Shown here piece by piece: positions 21,579-34,253 of a stretch of DNA of 64,000 nt. The stretch is from Muricea muricata (taxonomy: Eukaryota; Cnidaria; Anthozoa; Malacalcyonacea; Plexauridae). The stretch's first letter is position 1. Each line of letters begins with the position of its first letter. The DNA is taken from NCBI GenBank assembly GCA_963855995.1, contig CAWLCR010000074.1, positions 1-64,000 of the forward strand, in the 5' to 3' direction. The notes beneath the pieces were generated by a model. It saw only the letters and a program-made list of their open reading frames with translations. It made no database searches and had not been told where the DNA came from. A program made the position numbers and the translations under genes.

Positions 21579-23460
21579 ATGGCGGATGCTCAAAACTGTG
21601 AAGATGAATTGTTACTTTTACTGCTCCACCGGCGTCGGCGACGAAGACGGACTGTTTGGATTCATCCAATATTGAGACGAAGGCAACAACTTGGGGGATT
21701 TCATCGTCTCGTACAAGAACTTCGCCTAGATGACCAGCGCTTTTTTCAGTACTTCAGAATGACACCCGAAACATTTGAAAACTTATTGGCTATCGTTGGA
21801 CCTCATATTCGAAAACAAACCACAAACTATTGAAACCCTATAAGTCCGCGACAGAGATTGGCCATTTGCTTAAGGTAAAAACAACTAAGTTACGTGTAGT
21901 AGGTTGTGGTTGTCGTTTTTCTTGCGCGATGCTAGGAATGGCAAAATATTAAAATGTCCCATTCTGGTCTCGCGGATATTTTATATGAAATATTTTTTTC
22001 ATAATAAACAGTGTGATAGAAGAAACTGAAGCTAAGATTTAGTTGTCATTGCAAAAAAGTTATCAAGGCTATATGATATTTGCCCTTCAGGGTTTTGTTA
22101 CTTGGGTATCCCAGGGGTAAGGGTATTTGTATGCTTTTCATACAGGTCCTTCTGCCTTCAAATAGACTAGTCTAGATAGACTAATCTATAAATGTAAATA
22201 ACAGCTTTTATTTTAGTGAAGCCTGAACGTTTTGTTTTATACTTGCTTAATTTATTTGATTGATTTCATATCATTGAATAATTGTTTGATACAAATACGC
22301 TTTGTTTTCATTTTCTTCGTTCTTTAAAATGTTCCAGATTTTTTGGCAACAGGCGATTCATATAAAACCATTGGATTTAGTTATCGTGTTGGTGCATCCA
22401 CTGTTGGAAGTATTGTTGCAGAAGCATGTCAAGCAATTTGGACATGTCTGGTAAACCACTACATGAAAGTTCCCACAGAGAGTGAATGGCAAGCAATGGC
22501 TGAAAGCTTCAAGAATAAATGGAATTTTCCAAATTGTGTAGGGGCTATAGATGGGAAGCACATTGCTTTCCAAGCTCCACCCAATTCTGTTTGTCTATAC
22601 TTCAACTACAAAGGAACATTTTCTATAGTTTTGATGGCTTTAGTTGATGCTAACTACTGTTTCACAATTGTGGATATTGGGAGCTATGGATCTAATAGTG
22701 ATGGAGGGATTTTTTTCAAATTCCCTACTTGGTCAAAGGCTGGCAGGGAACCAACTTACTCTTCCTGTTCCTATTGATCTGCCTGGGACTTCCTTACTAG
22801 GTAAGGTAAAATCAAGATTTTTTCTGCATTCCACTCAGTCGACCTTAATCATAGGGCCAAAGGTCTGATTCTTGCTAGAGGACCAAGTTTTGCATTTTTG
22901 CAGCCATCCTGGTCAAGTCTAAAATTGTATGTATTATTTCACTCCAAATTATCTAACTACTAAACAATATTATTCTTTCTTATTAGGTCCTATGCCATAT
23001 GTAATTGTTGGAGATGAGGAGATTTCCTCTGAAAACCTATCTTTTGCGTCCCTATCCTAAAAAAGACCTTTCAATTGATAAGCGTATATTCAATTACCGT
23101 CTTTCCAGAGCACGTCGAATCTTAGAGAATGCATTTGGATTACTGGCGCGACGATCGCGTATCTTTCAGAAGCGTATTAATTTAGACCCAGAGCAATGTG
23201 AAAGGGTTGTCCAGGCAAGTTGTGTGCTCCATAACTACCTACAGAAATCTACTGGAAATAGCACACCAGCTGATGTTCAAGATGAAAGGGATGGCCTTCA
23301 AGAATACCAAGCCTTGCAAAATTTTACAAATATGGGCTGTAGAGCATCATCTGATGCATATGTTGTTAGCGATAAGTTTAAATTGTATTTCTGCATGGGT
23401 GATGGAGAGGTTCCATGGCAATACACTACAGTCCAGAGAGGATTAAATCGTAGTGTCTGA
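21579..23460 (+). pseudogene. Harbinger DDE transposase, three exons, degenerate
   Basis: Exon 1 (21579 to about 21870) has FFQYFRMTPETFENLLAIVG and a TGA stop at 21831 within the family sequence NPISPRQRLAICL. Exon 2 (about 22338-22801) has FLATGDSYKTIGFSYRVG, WNFPNCVGAIDGKHIAFQAP with catalytic Asp 1, and DIGSYGSNSDGGIF with Asp 2; an extra T in the T-run after GGGA shifts the frame. Exon 3 (about 22988-23460) has VGDE, a further one-base shift, FPLKTYLLRPYP, then NYRLSRARRILENAFGLLAR with the catalytic Glu and CVLHNYLQKS. All three catalytic residues remain, but one nonsense codon and two shifts make it a pseudogene. Confidence 0.88.
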
Positions 23461-23716
23461 CAGTGGCCAATAACAGTGTCTAACATGTATAATTGTAACT
23501 AACTATATTTCAGCATTAATTAAACTGTAAATTACTGGTAAGTAAATAATCTGTTTTGATCAATGGTAATGGAACATATTGTATTTGTAAGGGCTAAATA
23601 TTCAAAAAGGTTTGTTGTAATCTTTTACTCTAAAGGGAAAACGAAAACCAAGCAACATGATCTTGGAAGAGAGATCATTAATAGTCAGTACATATTTTTT
23701 ACACTTTTATTACTCT

Positions 23717-24654
23717 TTACTTGTCAAATTCAATATCATACAGCATTTGCTGTATGCGCAGTTTGGCTAGTCCCTTCTGTTGGTCTGTCATGCGTTTTAA
23801 GGTAGGAACAATGCTCAAGCCAAAGATTTCCTCTTCAGATTTTTCAGGCATTTTATTTTTTGCATCCAAATATTTTATGATTTGTTCTGAAACTTCATCA
23901 CATGGCTTTCGTCTCTTGCCAGCTAATTTAGGGTTGACACCAAGAGTTGGTGGACGTAATGTAGATGCAGTGGTGGGGGCATTTTCTTCTACTTCTAAAC
24001 TAGGGCATGAAGCAGAATCCATTCAATCTTCGTCTGGGCAAAAAAAGGCCGAATCATCTGCAGACAAAACGTTGTCTTCTGTGCTTGATTCCATCATGTT
24101 TGAAGAAGTCCTACCAGTTATATTAGTAAGTAAATAAAATAGTATGTTGCTGGTTTTGAATATTTAAGAATAACTGGGGGAATAAATGGGGTCCGCACTT
24201 GATGGAACAAGTACCAAAATAACAAATTCTACAATCAGATTTACCTTGTTATTTCGGTGTATGGCTCCAAAAAAGACAAACTTTTTTTGCATTTCCACTC
24301 TTTCTTTTTACTTGCTCCTTCACAACTTCTCCCTTTATCAGCTCTTTTAATCTTAACATACGTATCACGAAGATTCTTCCACCGTTTTTTGAGAAAGTTC
24401 ACTGTTGAAAAAGAAGTTGATTTTATGTAAAGTTTAATTTCTACAAACAAGAAAATGACTGCTTAAAAGCCTTACGCTTCAGTGCACTCAACATCAATAT
24501 CTAGCTCGGTAGAAATGTTTGTCCATATGTATTCTTTCAGCTCGTTGTCTTTATAGTATGGACCCGTTTTGTCATATAATTCTTTATAATTTTGAACCAA
24601 CAAAATTAGCCGCTCATCTATTGTTGGATTCGCCATATTTTCTTTGATTGGCAT
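23717..24654 (-). pseudogene. MADF-BESS accessory protein of Harbinger 1
   Basis: Minus-strand exon 1 (about 24477-24654) reads NPTIDERLILLVQNYKELYD and ends at a GTAAGG donor. Exon 2 (24241 to about 24412) has VNFLKKRWKNLRDTYVKIKR and KEWKCKKSLSFLEPYTEITR, ending at AAG|GTAAAT. Together these form a MADF (Myb/SANT-like) domain. The 3' exon ends with FGLSIVPTLKRMTDQQKGLA and IQQMLYDIEF, a BESS protein-interaction motif. An in-frame TGA precedes MDSASCPSLEVEEN. Such proteins act with Harbinger transposase in nuclear import and TIR binding. Confidence 0.8.
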
Positions 24655-24748
24655 GTTTTTCTTGATTTTTTCTAGCCTTGTGATTGGTCAGAACAGCGCG
24701 AAACATATCACAACGCAGAAAAGATGGCTCTGCGAGCGCACTCTAAAA

Positions 24749-25115
24749 ACAGGTGTGTTTAATAACACACCAAGGTGTGTTTTAGTACACATCAAGGTGT
24801 GCACAAAAGCACACAAAGGTGTGTAATTTTAACACACCTTTTACTTATAATCAGAAAACACACCATAGTGTGTTGGAAAACACACCAAAGTGTGCTGGAA
24901 AACACATCAATATGTGTAAGAAAACGCACCAAGATGTGTACAAAAACACACCCTATTTTTACACACCTTTTATTACACACCTTTAAAAAATACAAGCTGT
25001 GTTAGGAAACACACCTTTTTGATGAAAACACACCATGGTGTGTTTTGGAACACACCATGCACATGTTTGAGAAACACAGCTAGGTGTGTTAGAAAGCACA
25101 CCTTGTTTTTGGTAT
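24749..25115. repeat. Left palindromic GGTGTGTT array of copy B
   Basis: Same arrangement as at 3855-4215: roughly fifteen units pairing AACACACC with GGTGTGTT, some mutated (AACACATC, AACGCACC). Positional agreement with copy A is close to base for base, so the array was present in their common source. Confidence 0.85.
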
Positions 25116-27013
25116 GTTACGAAGCAAAAGTATGAAGAATTTCATATGGTAAATATAAATGATATATAATTTGTCATCATCATATTAACATGGTGTTAAC
25201 TTCAGTTTATCGTCCTATCATGACGACTCAGAATATCGAGCTTAGTCTTAGATATTCAAATCTGGATGTGTTAAAAATATTAGCCAAAATATGATTAAAT
25301 CTCTCACAACACATCAAATCTATGCCGCCCGGTTGTCCAGTAGCAGTTAGATAAGAATGTTATGCATTTATTTTTTCCTTACTCGATAAAAATGTAAACT
25401 ATTTCATTTTTCGTTCCGCCGGCAAGTAGGTTTTTATCCAGTTGTTTCTAGAGATCAGTGGTAGTACTACGCGCGCAAAGCTCACCGGGAATCTTTACAC
25501 TTGACTCCATATTTTTGCACGTTGTATTATAAATGGTGATGTTTATAGCAAAAGAAACAGTATTTTAACCAATATTGTCAAAGAAATAACTCCCAATACA
25601 TCACAAAGGAAGGTGTAAAAGTCAGGTAAGCACATTGTTTTGATTTTTGTATGGATAAAGCAAATTTAACGTGTAATGTTTACTTCCTCCTATCGTTTAT
25701 AATTTTAATAGAATCGTGTTGCATTTAAAATTTGAATTTCGCGCGATAGTATTTGGAAATAAATAGATTTAAATTCATTTTCTTTATTTTCCTTGATGCA
25801 TAGCATTTAGCTCAATTCTGTTAACCTGTTTTTTTGGACTGGCAAGGTTTTAATATTGTCTCTTGCCTTGATTGCCTGATGGGGTCATGTTATGATCATA
25901 TGATGTGGTCATAAAGGCTTGAAGCCTGACTCAATGGTGACTGATCATCGAAGCAGGGAAATTTAATGGCCTTTAACCACTTTCTACATTGTTGAGTTTT
26001 TAACATTTATTTACTTAAGTGCTCAAACTGTTTCATTGTAAGATTTGTTATGCTGCATTAATATGCTTCAGTAAAAAAAGTTTTTGGCTATCTAGTTGAA
26101 ACTACTTTAATAGTCATGTAAAAGTCTACTCAGGGTTTATAGTTTTGAATGGCAGTAAAATATTTTGGTTGCAATGATGACTTGGCTTTAATGTGGCCAA
26201 CTATTGGAATGCTTCTCAACAAAATATTAGAATTACATCCTTAACCTTATATCACCTATCATTACAAGCATAAATGCTTGTAAGCACTGTGATGTGTAAA
26301 GTCAAAGATACTAATTGGCCTACTGTCAACATCCTATTACCGATACTGAAGAATCCTTAACACTGAACATGTTTGACACCATACTGCTTAGATTTGTGTC
26401 GTTCAAATAAAGACTTCCTGCCCCTCTGATCAAACTTGCTGTATAACTGGGAGGAAAGAAATAGTGTTTAATTCATGATAATGATAAAATATTGTTTGAC
26501 ATTGAAATGTTGGTAAAGGAAATTAAATCAGTTTTAGGGGGGAAGGTGCAAATGTCTAAAATTACATATCAATTTGCCCTAATTTACCATGAATTAGCCT
26601 CACTGCTCTTTCAGAGGCAGAGCATCTTGTGTTGAACAGTAAACCTTTATGTCATAATGTTTTTTCCACACTTAGTGTCTTACATTTTACAGTACTTGAT
26701 TTTATAATGTCAATTTGCTTGACACCAAACAATTCCATTCATCAATGAAAAAGTGCTACTAGTAAATCTGTTGAATTAAATGTAAAATTATAAACTTTGC
26801 TATTTTATTATTCATTTCTGATAAATGTGCTACGAAGAGTGCTGATACTTCTTTAATGCATTGTTTTTTTGTCAAATCAAATAATAGAATATTTTGCATA
26901 GAAGGGTGATTTATGATAACCTCATGTACAGTATTATTGCATTGAATGCCTAAGTTATACCTTGTTATGTAAGATATAATACTTATCTTAATATAGGACT
27001 TATCTTATTGTAG

Positions 27014-27213
27014 ACCTACAAAATTTGGATTGCATGCATATAACTGCCTGGAAACAGCTTTGGGTAAACTTGCATGCGAAGTCAAAGCAAATGAAGCAAG
27101 GCTTGGCTTAAAAGAGTTGAATCAAGTGCTGCAAGGCTTCAACAATTAGATGCAAGATATTTTGATTGATGATTCAACCTTGGAAAATATGGGATTCCAG
27201 ACCAGTAACTCCA
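27014..27213 (+). pseudogene. Exon-like coding remnant in copy B
   Basis: Between TATTGTAG| and CCA|GTAAGC lies a 200-base frame reading FGLHAYNCLETALGKLACEV, NEARLGLKELNQVLQGFNN, then a TAG stop (27147), then MQDILIDDSTLENMGFQTS. The single in-frame stop and good splice sites suggest a lost internal exon of a helical, possibly coiled-coil protein. I do not recognise the family. It is the only coding trace in the element. Confidence 0.35.
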
Positions 27214-27896
27214 GTAAGCAGTTTAATAGCATTCGAACATGTTATTTGAAAATGTGTGACAATGAAAATTTTGAACTCTGCACTAATTAGTAATTATCTA
27301 GTGATTACCTATTGACATATGTAATAAACATACTAACTGTACCCAAGACCATTGAATGGTTGATGCACTTGTCTGTGACACAACCAGAAAACTAATTGGT
27401 TGAATTATTCATAAATTTGTTGGTTAAAACAGCCAAAAACAACTATTTAGAGCAACAACAAAAAAATTTACTTTGTGGACCATTTATTCCTTGGCTGTTT
27501 TAACCAATTACTTTTTTGTTAGAAAATAAACTTAAACTCAGATGCATCTAACTGTATGAAAACTGGCCTTGTCAGTACTCTGATAGATATGATCTCAGTA
27601 TTATATGTCTTTGCCAAGTCCTACCCTCACAGCATGATTGTGGTGCTGTTTATTTTTAATGAAATTGTTTTGAACTGCAGTGAGGCTGATGACTGAGTGA
27701 TTATTATATATTCCCTAACTGCATGTGCTGTGTATATTCTGTAACTTGTGTTATTAGTCTGATACAATGGAAATTAAAAGTGTCATTTATGAATTTATCA
27801 GTTAAAGGATAATACATTCTCAACAAGTTCATGTATCTGTACTCATATAACTATATATAGTGTGTTTTCTTCAGGTAAAACTGAATCATGTGCTTT

Positions 27897-28330
27897 TCAA
27901 AAGGTGTGTAAAAAGCATGTCTATTGGTGTGTTATATTACACACCTTCTGTGAAGGTGTGATATAAAGCACTTTCTAGGTGTGTAACAAAACCCACCAAG
28001 GTGTGTTTGAAAACGCACCATGGTGTGCTAGAAAACACACCGAGGTGTGTTAGAAAACGCACCAAGGTGTGCTAGAAAACACACCTTTATACAAAACCCA
28101 CCTTAAGGTGTGTTAAAATTTGGACAGGCAGAAAACACACCTTAAGGCGCGTTTTGTAACACACCTAAAGGTGTGTTTAACACTCCTTAACGTGTGTTAA
28201 ACACACCTTAAGGTGTGTTGTAAAACCCAACTTAGGGTGTGTTAAACACACCTTAAGGCGTGTTTTAAAACCCACCTTAAGGTGTGTTAAAATTTGGACA
28301 AAAAGGTGTGTTAAATTAACACACCTTTTT
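27897..28330. repeat. Right palindromic GGTGTGTT array of copy B
   Basis: About eighteen units such as AACACACCGAGGTGTGTT and ACACACCTTAAGGTGTGTT; towards the terminus the core changes from AA/AT to TTAAGG. A nearly repeated block TTAAGGTGTGTTAAAATTTGGACA occurs twice. Absent from copy A, which lost this end. Confidence 0.85.
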
Positions 28331-28504
28331 TTAGAGTGCGAACTTTTTTATGTTGCTAAGCGAAAATTCGCGTGTTCGCGTCAGGTTTGAACGTTTCTTA
28401 CCAAATACAGTACATTGATTTTATGTTTGTCGCGCTGCGATACAAAAACCGCCGCGCCGCGATACAAAATTCATCGCGCCGCGTCCGGTTTGTGTGGACC
28501 TTAA

Positions 28505-28594
28505 CACCAAACGTACCGTCGCCGAGAGGCCATCTACTGTAAGCGCAAGTTCCAAATGCTTCAACAGACGCATCGGAAAATATGGGTTTCCAAA
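28505..28594 (-). pseudogene. BEL/Pao RNase H, N-terminal fragment
   Basis: A minus-strand frame with KPIFSDASVEAFGTCAYSRW and GDGTFGV, carrying the first catalytic Asp of BEL/Pao RNase H (FSDAS). It is a 30-residue island between the Harbinger element on its left and the 3.45 kb TIR element on its right. The RT continues beyond that element at 32050. Confidence 0.85.
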
Positions 28595-31500
28595 CCAGCT
28601 GATCTGAGCGAGTGATTTTAGCCAATCAGCGCACAAAGAGTTTCTCCAAATAGAAATCCATACCGTGCTGCAGCGCGCGCTTGCAAGCTCAAAAAATCTG
28701 TAAATATGGCGGAATAGTTCGAGAAGTAGTTTTTGTAAAAGTTGAATATATTCGCAGAGAATTTACTCCTATTGTGTATTTTTTACTCACAATCTACTCT
28801 TGGTGCTGGTTTTGTACGCCCGAATGGCATTTCTGCAGGAGTCTGCTCTCAAAGAGGCTTTGAAATCTTTTTCTATGCTACCGAAGGGCGAAGGCCGAAG
28901 GCATGAACAATTTGTTGTACGGTTGTACCCGTGACTGGATGTTCTCCGTGGGATGATTTTGTAGCTTTAAGATCTCAAGCTGGCTAGCGCGCACTAGCGC
29001 TGGGTCGCATACAAATGGTAGACGATCGTGGGCTGATTCACTCTCAGCTGGATCAAATAAATTGGTGTTATATTTGTGATGGCAAAGTCCAGTGCATATT
29101 GGCTGAACAAAGAAATGCTATTTTTTCTAACTTGACTGTAAACTTTCAGGGAACTTGTGATGATGACTTTAACCTGGAAAGATCGGCTAGAAGTGAACTG
29201 GCAGGGGTTATTGCTTTCCAGGCTTGAGAACTCTACAGATCTTTTGAAATATATATATTACCTATTAGAACCTCATCTGAATTCAGTTCCATCCCCAGGA
29301 TTTTGTTAAAAGAAATATCAATTCTATATCTGGACTTTCTATCATTTCCAGTGGGTTTGTGCTGGACCGACAGTTTCTCATTTGGTACTTCACAAGACTA
29401 GCTATTTTAGCAGGACCGATGTGTATTGTGTAATGCTGTTATGTCAAGATCATATGTGTTTTTATTTCTACTTTCATGGATGTTATCAAACTTTATAAAT
29501 AAGAATGTTTGGGAATAGTTACTGTATAAATTTATAATTTTAATGACCGGTATTGGAGTTCTTGCAAGAACACATAATGAACTTTACCTTATAGGGCTTA
29601 GCAAAAAAAAGCTGTCATAAAATTGAGTTTTACATGTAGTACCACCAATACACATAACCACTTTAATTTAACAATAATTTCGTACAAATTCTGCAGCATT
29701 TGCAAGTGTCTACCTATCAATTGTTTGTTCTCTGAAATAAGTTTTCAAGAGGAGGGTTATGAAAAGTTTAGAAAGGGGACATTGATAAAAGGGAGGGGTT
29801 ATTTGTACTATTGATGGGAAGCAAAACCCTTTTCATCCTATGCTATTGAAGTGAGCGCTTTGACATTATCTGGCATAAGGCAGACGACTGGAAGAATTAA
29901 CCATGTCCCCACACAAGGAGGGTAACTTTACCAGCTTTTTTACTCTGCCAATGATGTACAAAAACCAGATCACACTTGTCATTGGGAGCATTGTTAACAG
30001 GTTCCACTTAAAGTGGGTGGACAGGTTGCAGTAGGTGTTGGATTCAGAATACCTCTGTTAACCCAGAACAGACAAGGACATCAAAGCTGAAGTGCTCAAC
30101 TCATGTATCAAGTAAAATGCCAGGAACTTTATGACCAAACAATAGCATGCTAACCTCATCTTGATAGCTAAATGTCCATTTTCTACTTTAAAGAATGGAG
30201 TACATGCCATAATGCATCCACCCACTTTTCCTGTGATCCAGTAGCCCCTAGAGATACACCATGCAAAGTTTTTTTGTTTATCTGGAGACTTTCCCTATAT
30301 TTAAATACAGGCTATTTGTGCAATAAATATTCTTGCAAACCTAAATCAAAACCAGTATAACATGGATTTATGAAGGGTTGTTAAACTGGGATAGCCAAAA
30401 TCAAATTACAAAAGCTCAAGTTAGCATTGATTAAACCTGGCCATGGTTTTCTTGAAGCTATGAACTGACATGTCAACCCTAACATGTGTGATTGATTGAT
30501 TGCATGAGAGAGTAGTTGAGTTTCTATATCCTATATTAAAATCTCTTGTTTGGGAAAATTTTTATTGCCAACTGGAAGTAAACTTATTGTGTAGGAGGGT
30601 GTGTGATAGCTATTTCTTGATAGTGAAGTGGGATTTCATTGAATTAAAATAAGTATTTGACAGCTAAAAATCAGGCAAATTGACCAATTTTGGCATCAAA
30701 GTTAATTATAATGCTTCTAATGGTTACTTGGTCAAATTTTTGAATTAATATTATCTGAATATATTTGGAGGTGGATTTATTCTTAATACCCATGACAAAT
30801 TTACAAGTTTCTGAGGGCACAGTGAGTATGGATTAATACAATTTCTGAAAGCAACTGACTTCATTTCACCTCTGTTTAATGTATTTAGTCAAACAGTTAT
30901 TTTTTAAGCATTTTATTCAGTGCCCATAAATAAGAGATTACATGAACTGAAGATGGCCAAACTGTTTGCTCAAATATGTTTCTACCTCCTCTAGTCATTG
31001 GGTCTTACTAAATGGTGTAAGATGTATACCCAATATAGCTGTTATTCAACTGCTGCTGTACCAAGGATGTTATAGGCTTCAGAGCACCATGACAGGAAAC
31101 ACATCAAAGTGCAGCACATGCTTATTCTCAATTTACCAATTGCATGCATGCCAATTTGAAATGATATGCTTTCCACAGGTCTTATAAAAAGATGCATTTT
31201 GACAGTAATATTTATTATGATGACCTTGTGGTACCATTTCCATCTTGTAACCATTTCTGCCCCTTTGTCAAATCATATTAGTGGAAATGACCAACATATT
31301 GACTCTTGCCCGTGTCAATTCTACTCTGTTGGCCATCAGCCCAAATTCAATATAACACTCTGACATGAGTTTCTAAGCTAGGAATATGGATTTTGTTGAT
31401 ACTCTTGGTACAATTGTCCAAAGCATTTTGTATTAAATGGTATCATAGTCATTTGGGCCAAGATAAACACTATTTCTTATGACCTTTCTTGTTGTTTGCC

Positions 31501-32049
31501 GAATTTCTCGGCCGTGACACGATGTCATTTTATCGCTATTTTGTACGTTTGAAAATATAGTTTTTACAATTCCCGCCAAAAATCCCATGTAAAAAAGTAC
31601 GACATAAAACAATTTTAGACAATAGAAACACTTAACAAATTAGCACAATGTCATAATTTATTGAAATAACCTAAATTTACAGAAATCGAAATGATTTTAA
31701 TCTAAATTCTATCGCAATTTAACTCGCCCGCGCCAATTGTTTATGCTTACAGTCGACTAAATCACTAAAAGCTTGGGAACAACAATTTCCCCTAAATCAT
31801 GGTTTTTGCATCAAAATTGTTCTGTTTTGCATCCCAGACGATCCAATTTCACAACTACTACGTTTTATTCGTTTCTGAGCTCCATTGTTTCAAAAAATCG
31901 TTGATGATCTGCTAAAATACACTCAAAAACCATTTGCCTCACGCGCCACGAATAAAAAACTTCTTATACTACGCTTTCAAAGCATGCTGGTATGGATTTC
32001 TATTTGCAAGGAAAATCATGCTTTGCGCGCTTGGCGCGAGATCACCTGG
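28595..32049. mobile_element. Non-autonomous TIR element between BEL RT and RNase H
   Basis: The left end CCAGCTGATCTGAGCGAGTG and the right end (reverse complement CCAGGTGATCTCGCG) align as imperfect inverted repeats. They continue through GCGC(A/G)CAAAG and AAATAGAAATCCATACC, about 70 bp in all with an internal gap. BEL/Pao coding sequence ends exactly at its right border and resumes at its left border. The target duplication is short or absent (AA on both sides). I found no coding gene in its 3.45 kb; a 70-codon frame at 29015 has no recognised similarity. Confidence 0.75.
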
Positions 32050-33432
32050 AAGGCATTAGGCGGAGTAAGACATCTTTCGATCGTGACATCATTCAGCTCT
32101 TTTATTTCTGCAAAGAGTTGCATCCATTTGCTTTCTTCCTGTGCCGGTAACTGTTCGTCCCAATCAACTCCTTTCTGCCAAAGTCGTTGCATCCCTATCT
32201 TTGCTTTGACGGTAGATGCAGCGGCGAAACCAAGTGGGTCAAATATGCGAGCTATTTGACTTAGAATGTTTCTTTTGGTCATTCGTTGTTTGAGTGTTTG
32301 CTCTTGCTTCGAAGATTCGACGTTAACGACTTTGAATATGAAAACGTCCTTTTCGCGAGTCCTAGGACTTTCTCTGCTGTTTCGTTCGCGAGCAACTTCA
32401 TTTCGTTCGAGCTGCCTTCGTTTCCAACTGACGTATCGTTACCGAGATCACGATTTGATGTCCAGCCCTTCACTCTGAAGCCACCTGTTGCCAATACTTC
32501 GTCTATGTCCGTAGTCAGTCGCTGTGCTTTCTCAACGGTTGAGACTGAATCACAAATATCGTTAACATAGCTGTTTTCAAGAAGAGTTTTCGCAGCTTCT
32601 GGATGGGTTTCCACGGCTTCGTCAGCAGTTTTGCGGACTGCGATTTGGGCCATGGCTGGCGCTGGCTTGTCGCCGAATGTTAGTACTGTCTTTACGTAGA
32701 CATCGGGCTCTCCCTGTCCGTCTCTAAATTTCTCCACAGAAACCGATGAACATCTTGATCTTCCTTGGGAATCAAAACTCTGTGATACATTTTTGATATG
32801 TCGCTACTGATTGCAACTTCATTTTCTCTGAATCTTAGTTCAACACCAAACAAGTTGTTGAGTAAGTCCGGTTCCTTTAGCCAGTAATCATTGAGCGTGT
32901 GACCTTCATAGCTTGCTGATGAGTTGAAAACTATTCGAACAGGCGTACTTTTCTCCTCCGGTCTTACTACTTCGTGGTGAGCAATATAGTGCACTGGGCC
33001 TTCATGATTTTTGATTTCTTCTTCTGATAGCTTTCTAGCAAAGTTTAACTCGGTCATTTCTTTTATATGCTTATCATACTCATTAGCGCTGTTTGGATCT
33101 TTCATTATGCGGCGTTCGGTTGTTTCTAACTTCTTGAGGGCCTGGCTTCGGTTGTCTGGCAGCAGGCTTCTGTCCTTTTTCCGGGGATATCCAACCATCC
33201 ATTGGTTACCGACTCGTTCACATGAATTCTTGATGATCTTCTTTTCGAGCTGCTCGATTGGACTTAGTTTCTCAGGATTGCATCCACATGACTTAGGAGA
33301 GACTCCAATAGCTTCAGTCGTCCAAAAGTCTGTCATGTCTACGGAACTTGATAACTGGACGTACAATACCTTGTTGACTGCTTGTCGTTGACCACTTGCA
33401 GCTCCAAAACAATCCAACTGAGAGGTGACCAA
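32050..33432 (-). pseudogene. BEL/Pao reverse transcriptase
   Basis: Minus-strand frames read HYIAHHEVVRPEEKSTPVRI, VFNSSASYEGHTLNDYWLKE, ISSDISKMYHRVLIPKEDQD with the first catalytic Asp, then after a shift near 32730 YVKTVLTFGDKPAPAMAQIA and LLENSYVNDICDSVSTVEKA, where the YVDD-type box reads YVND. The last part has ILSQIARIFDPLGFAAASTV, GVDWDEQLPAQEESKWMQ and IERCLTPP, stopping at the TIR element border. Loss of one active-site Asp and several shifts mean it is inactive. Confidence 0.88.
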
Positions 33433-33462
33433 CGAGCAACAAGATTTTCAGCTTCCTTCGTT

Positions 33463-34253
33463 TCACCTGCGTGCATCTTGGCATGATTGATTCCAATAAG
33501 AACGTCTATTGGACCGTTTTCTCGAAAAATTATCTCGTTCGAGACCTAACTTTTCACTGATTTGAGCAATATTTACTGACGCGACACTGTCACTGATTGA
33601 TGGTATCCCAATAGCGGTGATATGATGAACACTGTTGTTATCAAGCGAAAGTAAAGGAACTTTATACAGCTTTGTGTGGATTACCTCTTCTTCTCCACCA
33701 ACCTTTGTGATGGTAACGCTTGCATCCTTTCCCTTCAACTTCAGCTCCTTTGCAACAGCAATTCGGATTAAACTTACTTGAGCCCCCGAGTCCAGCTGCA
33801 CGTTACCCTTTCTTCGTCTTGCTTCTTGACCAAGAATTTCGACCTGAATGACTGGGAGTAGGACTTCCTTCTTGTTGTTTACCGAGGCAACACGGACTTG
33901 GTTTGATGGGCCACATTCACGCAGCATGGGGTGGTGATATGGCTTGCATTGTTGACCATTAACTGTGACTGTGCATTGTCGTCGTCGAGAACAGTTAGCA
34001 GCTTTATGATTTTTACTCGTTTTCTTCAAGCATGAGAAATAAGCATGGTTTTCTTGATCAACTTCATTCGGTTTTCTGGTGTCATGGCTTGCAACTTTGC
34101 GCACTGGTCAACCCAATGTGTCGAGGTTTTACATATCCAACATCTGTGCCTTTCGTGTTCTTCATGTCCGAAGTGGTTGACATTCCACTTGGATCTCCCT
34201 TGGTTTCTCAGAGGCGCCGATGCTCTCATACGGGATTTCGTTTCTGTTGTCAT
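33463..34253 (-). pseudogene. BEL/Pao Gag zinc knuckles and aspartic protease
   Basis: One frame (34026-34253) has RHRCWICKTSTHWVDQCAKL, a CCHC-like zinc knuckle. After a shift the next frame has CLKKTSKNHKAANCSRRRQC, a second knuckle. The protease follows with VQLDSGAQVSLIRIAVAKEL (catalytic DSGA) and HHITAIGIPSISD. This is the Gag-protease junction of BEL/Pao. The 3' end of the frame goes off at 33463, where the RT frame is offset. Confidence 0.82.

Larger units (their letters stand above)
24739..28338. mobile_element. CACTCT-terminal element, copy B (complete, 3.6 kb)
   Basis: The left end CACTCTAAAAACAGGTGTG and right end (reverse complement CACTCTAAAAAAAGGTGTG) are inverted repeats. Both ends carry dense arrays of AACACACC/GGTGTGTT palindromes. 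CG flanks it on both sides (24737-24738 and 28339-28340), compatible with a 2-bp target duplication, though this could be chance. It sits inside Harbinger 1 and is therefore younger than it. The interior has no transposase; one exon-like segment is seen at 27014. Family unknown to me; CACTA/EnSpm-like is possible. Confidence 0.85.
21461..28501. mobile_element. PIF/Harbinger transposon 1, in BEL RNase H
   Basis: Inverted termini AGGCCCACACAAACCGGACG (left) and the reverse complement AGGTCCACACAAACCGGACG (right) extend about 28 bp to GCGGCGCGA. They are flanked by a 3-bp TAA at 21458-21460 and 28502-28504, the TWA duplication of PIF/Harbinger. The gene pair is also typical: a DDE transposase on the plus strand and a convergent MADF/BESS DNA-binding protein. 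Of its 7.04 kb, 3.6 kb is copy B of the CACTCT element. Both genes are damaged. Confidence 0.92.

Noticed and set aside
21564-21669. Extension of BEL/Pao coding frame across 21457
   Set aside because: Residues beyond the Harbinger TIR come from the inserted element; the TAA duplication marks the border.
24792-25005. Frames of about 70 codons in the GGTGTGTT array
   Set aside because: Pure by-products of the repeat (CVF/THQ/VCF periodicity); not genes.
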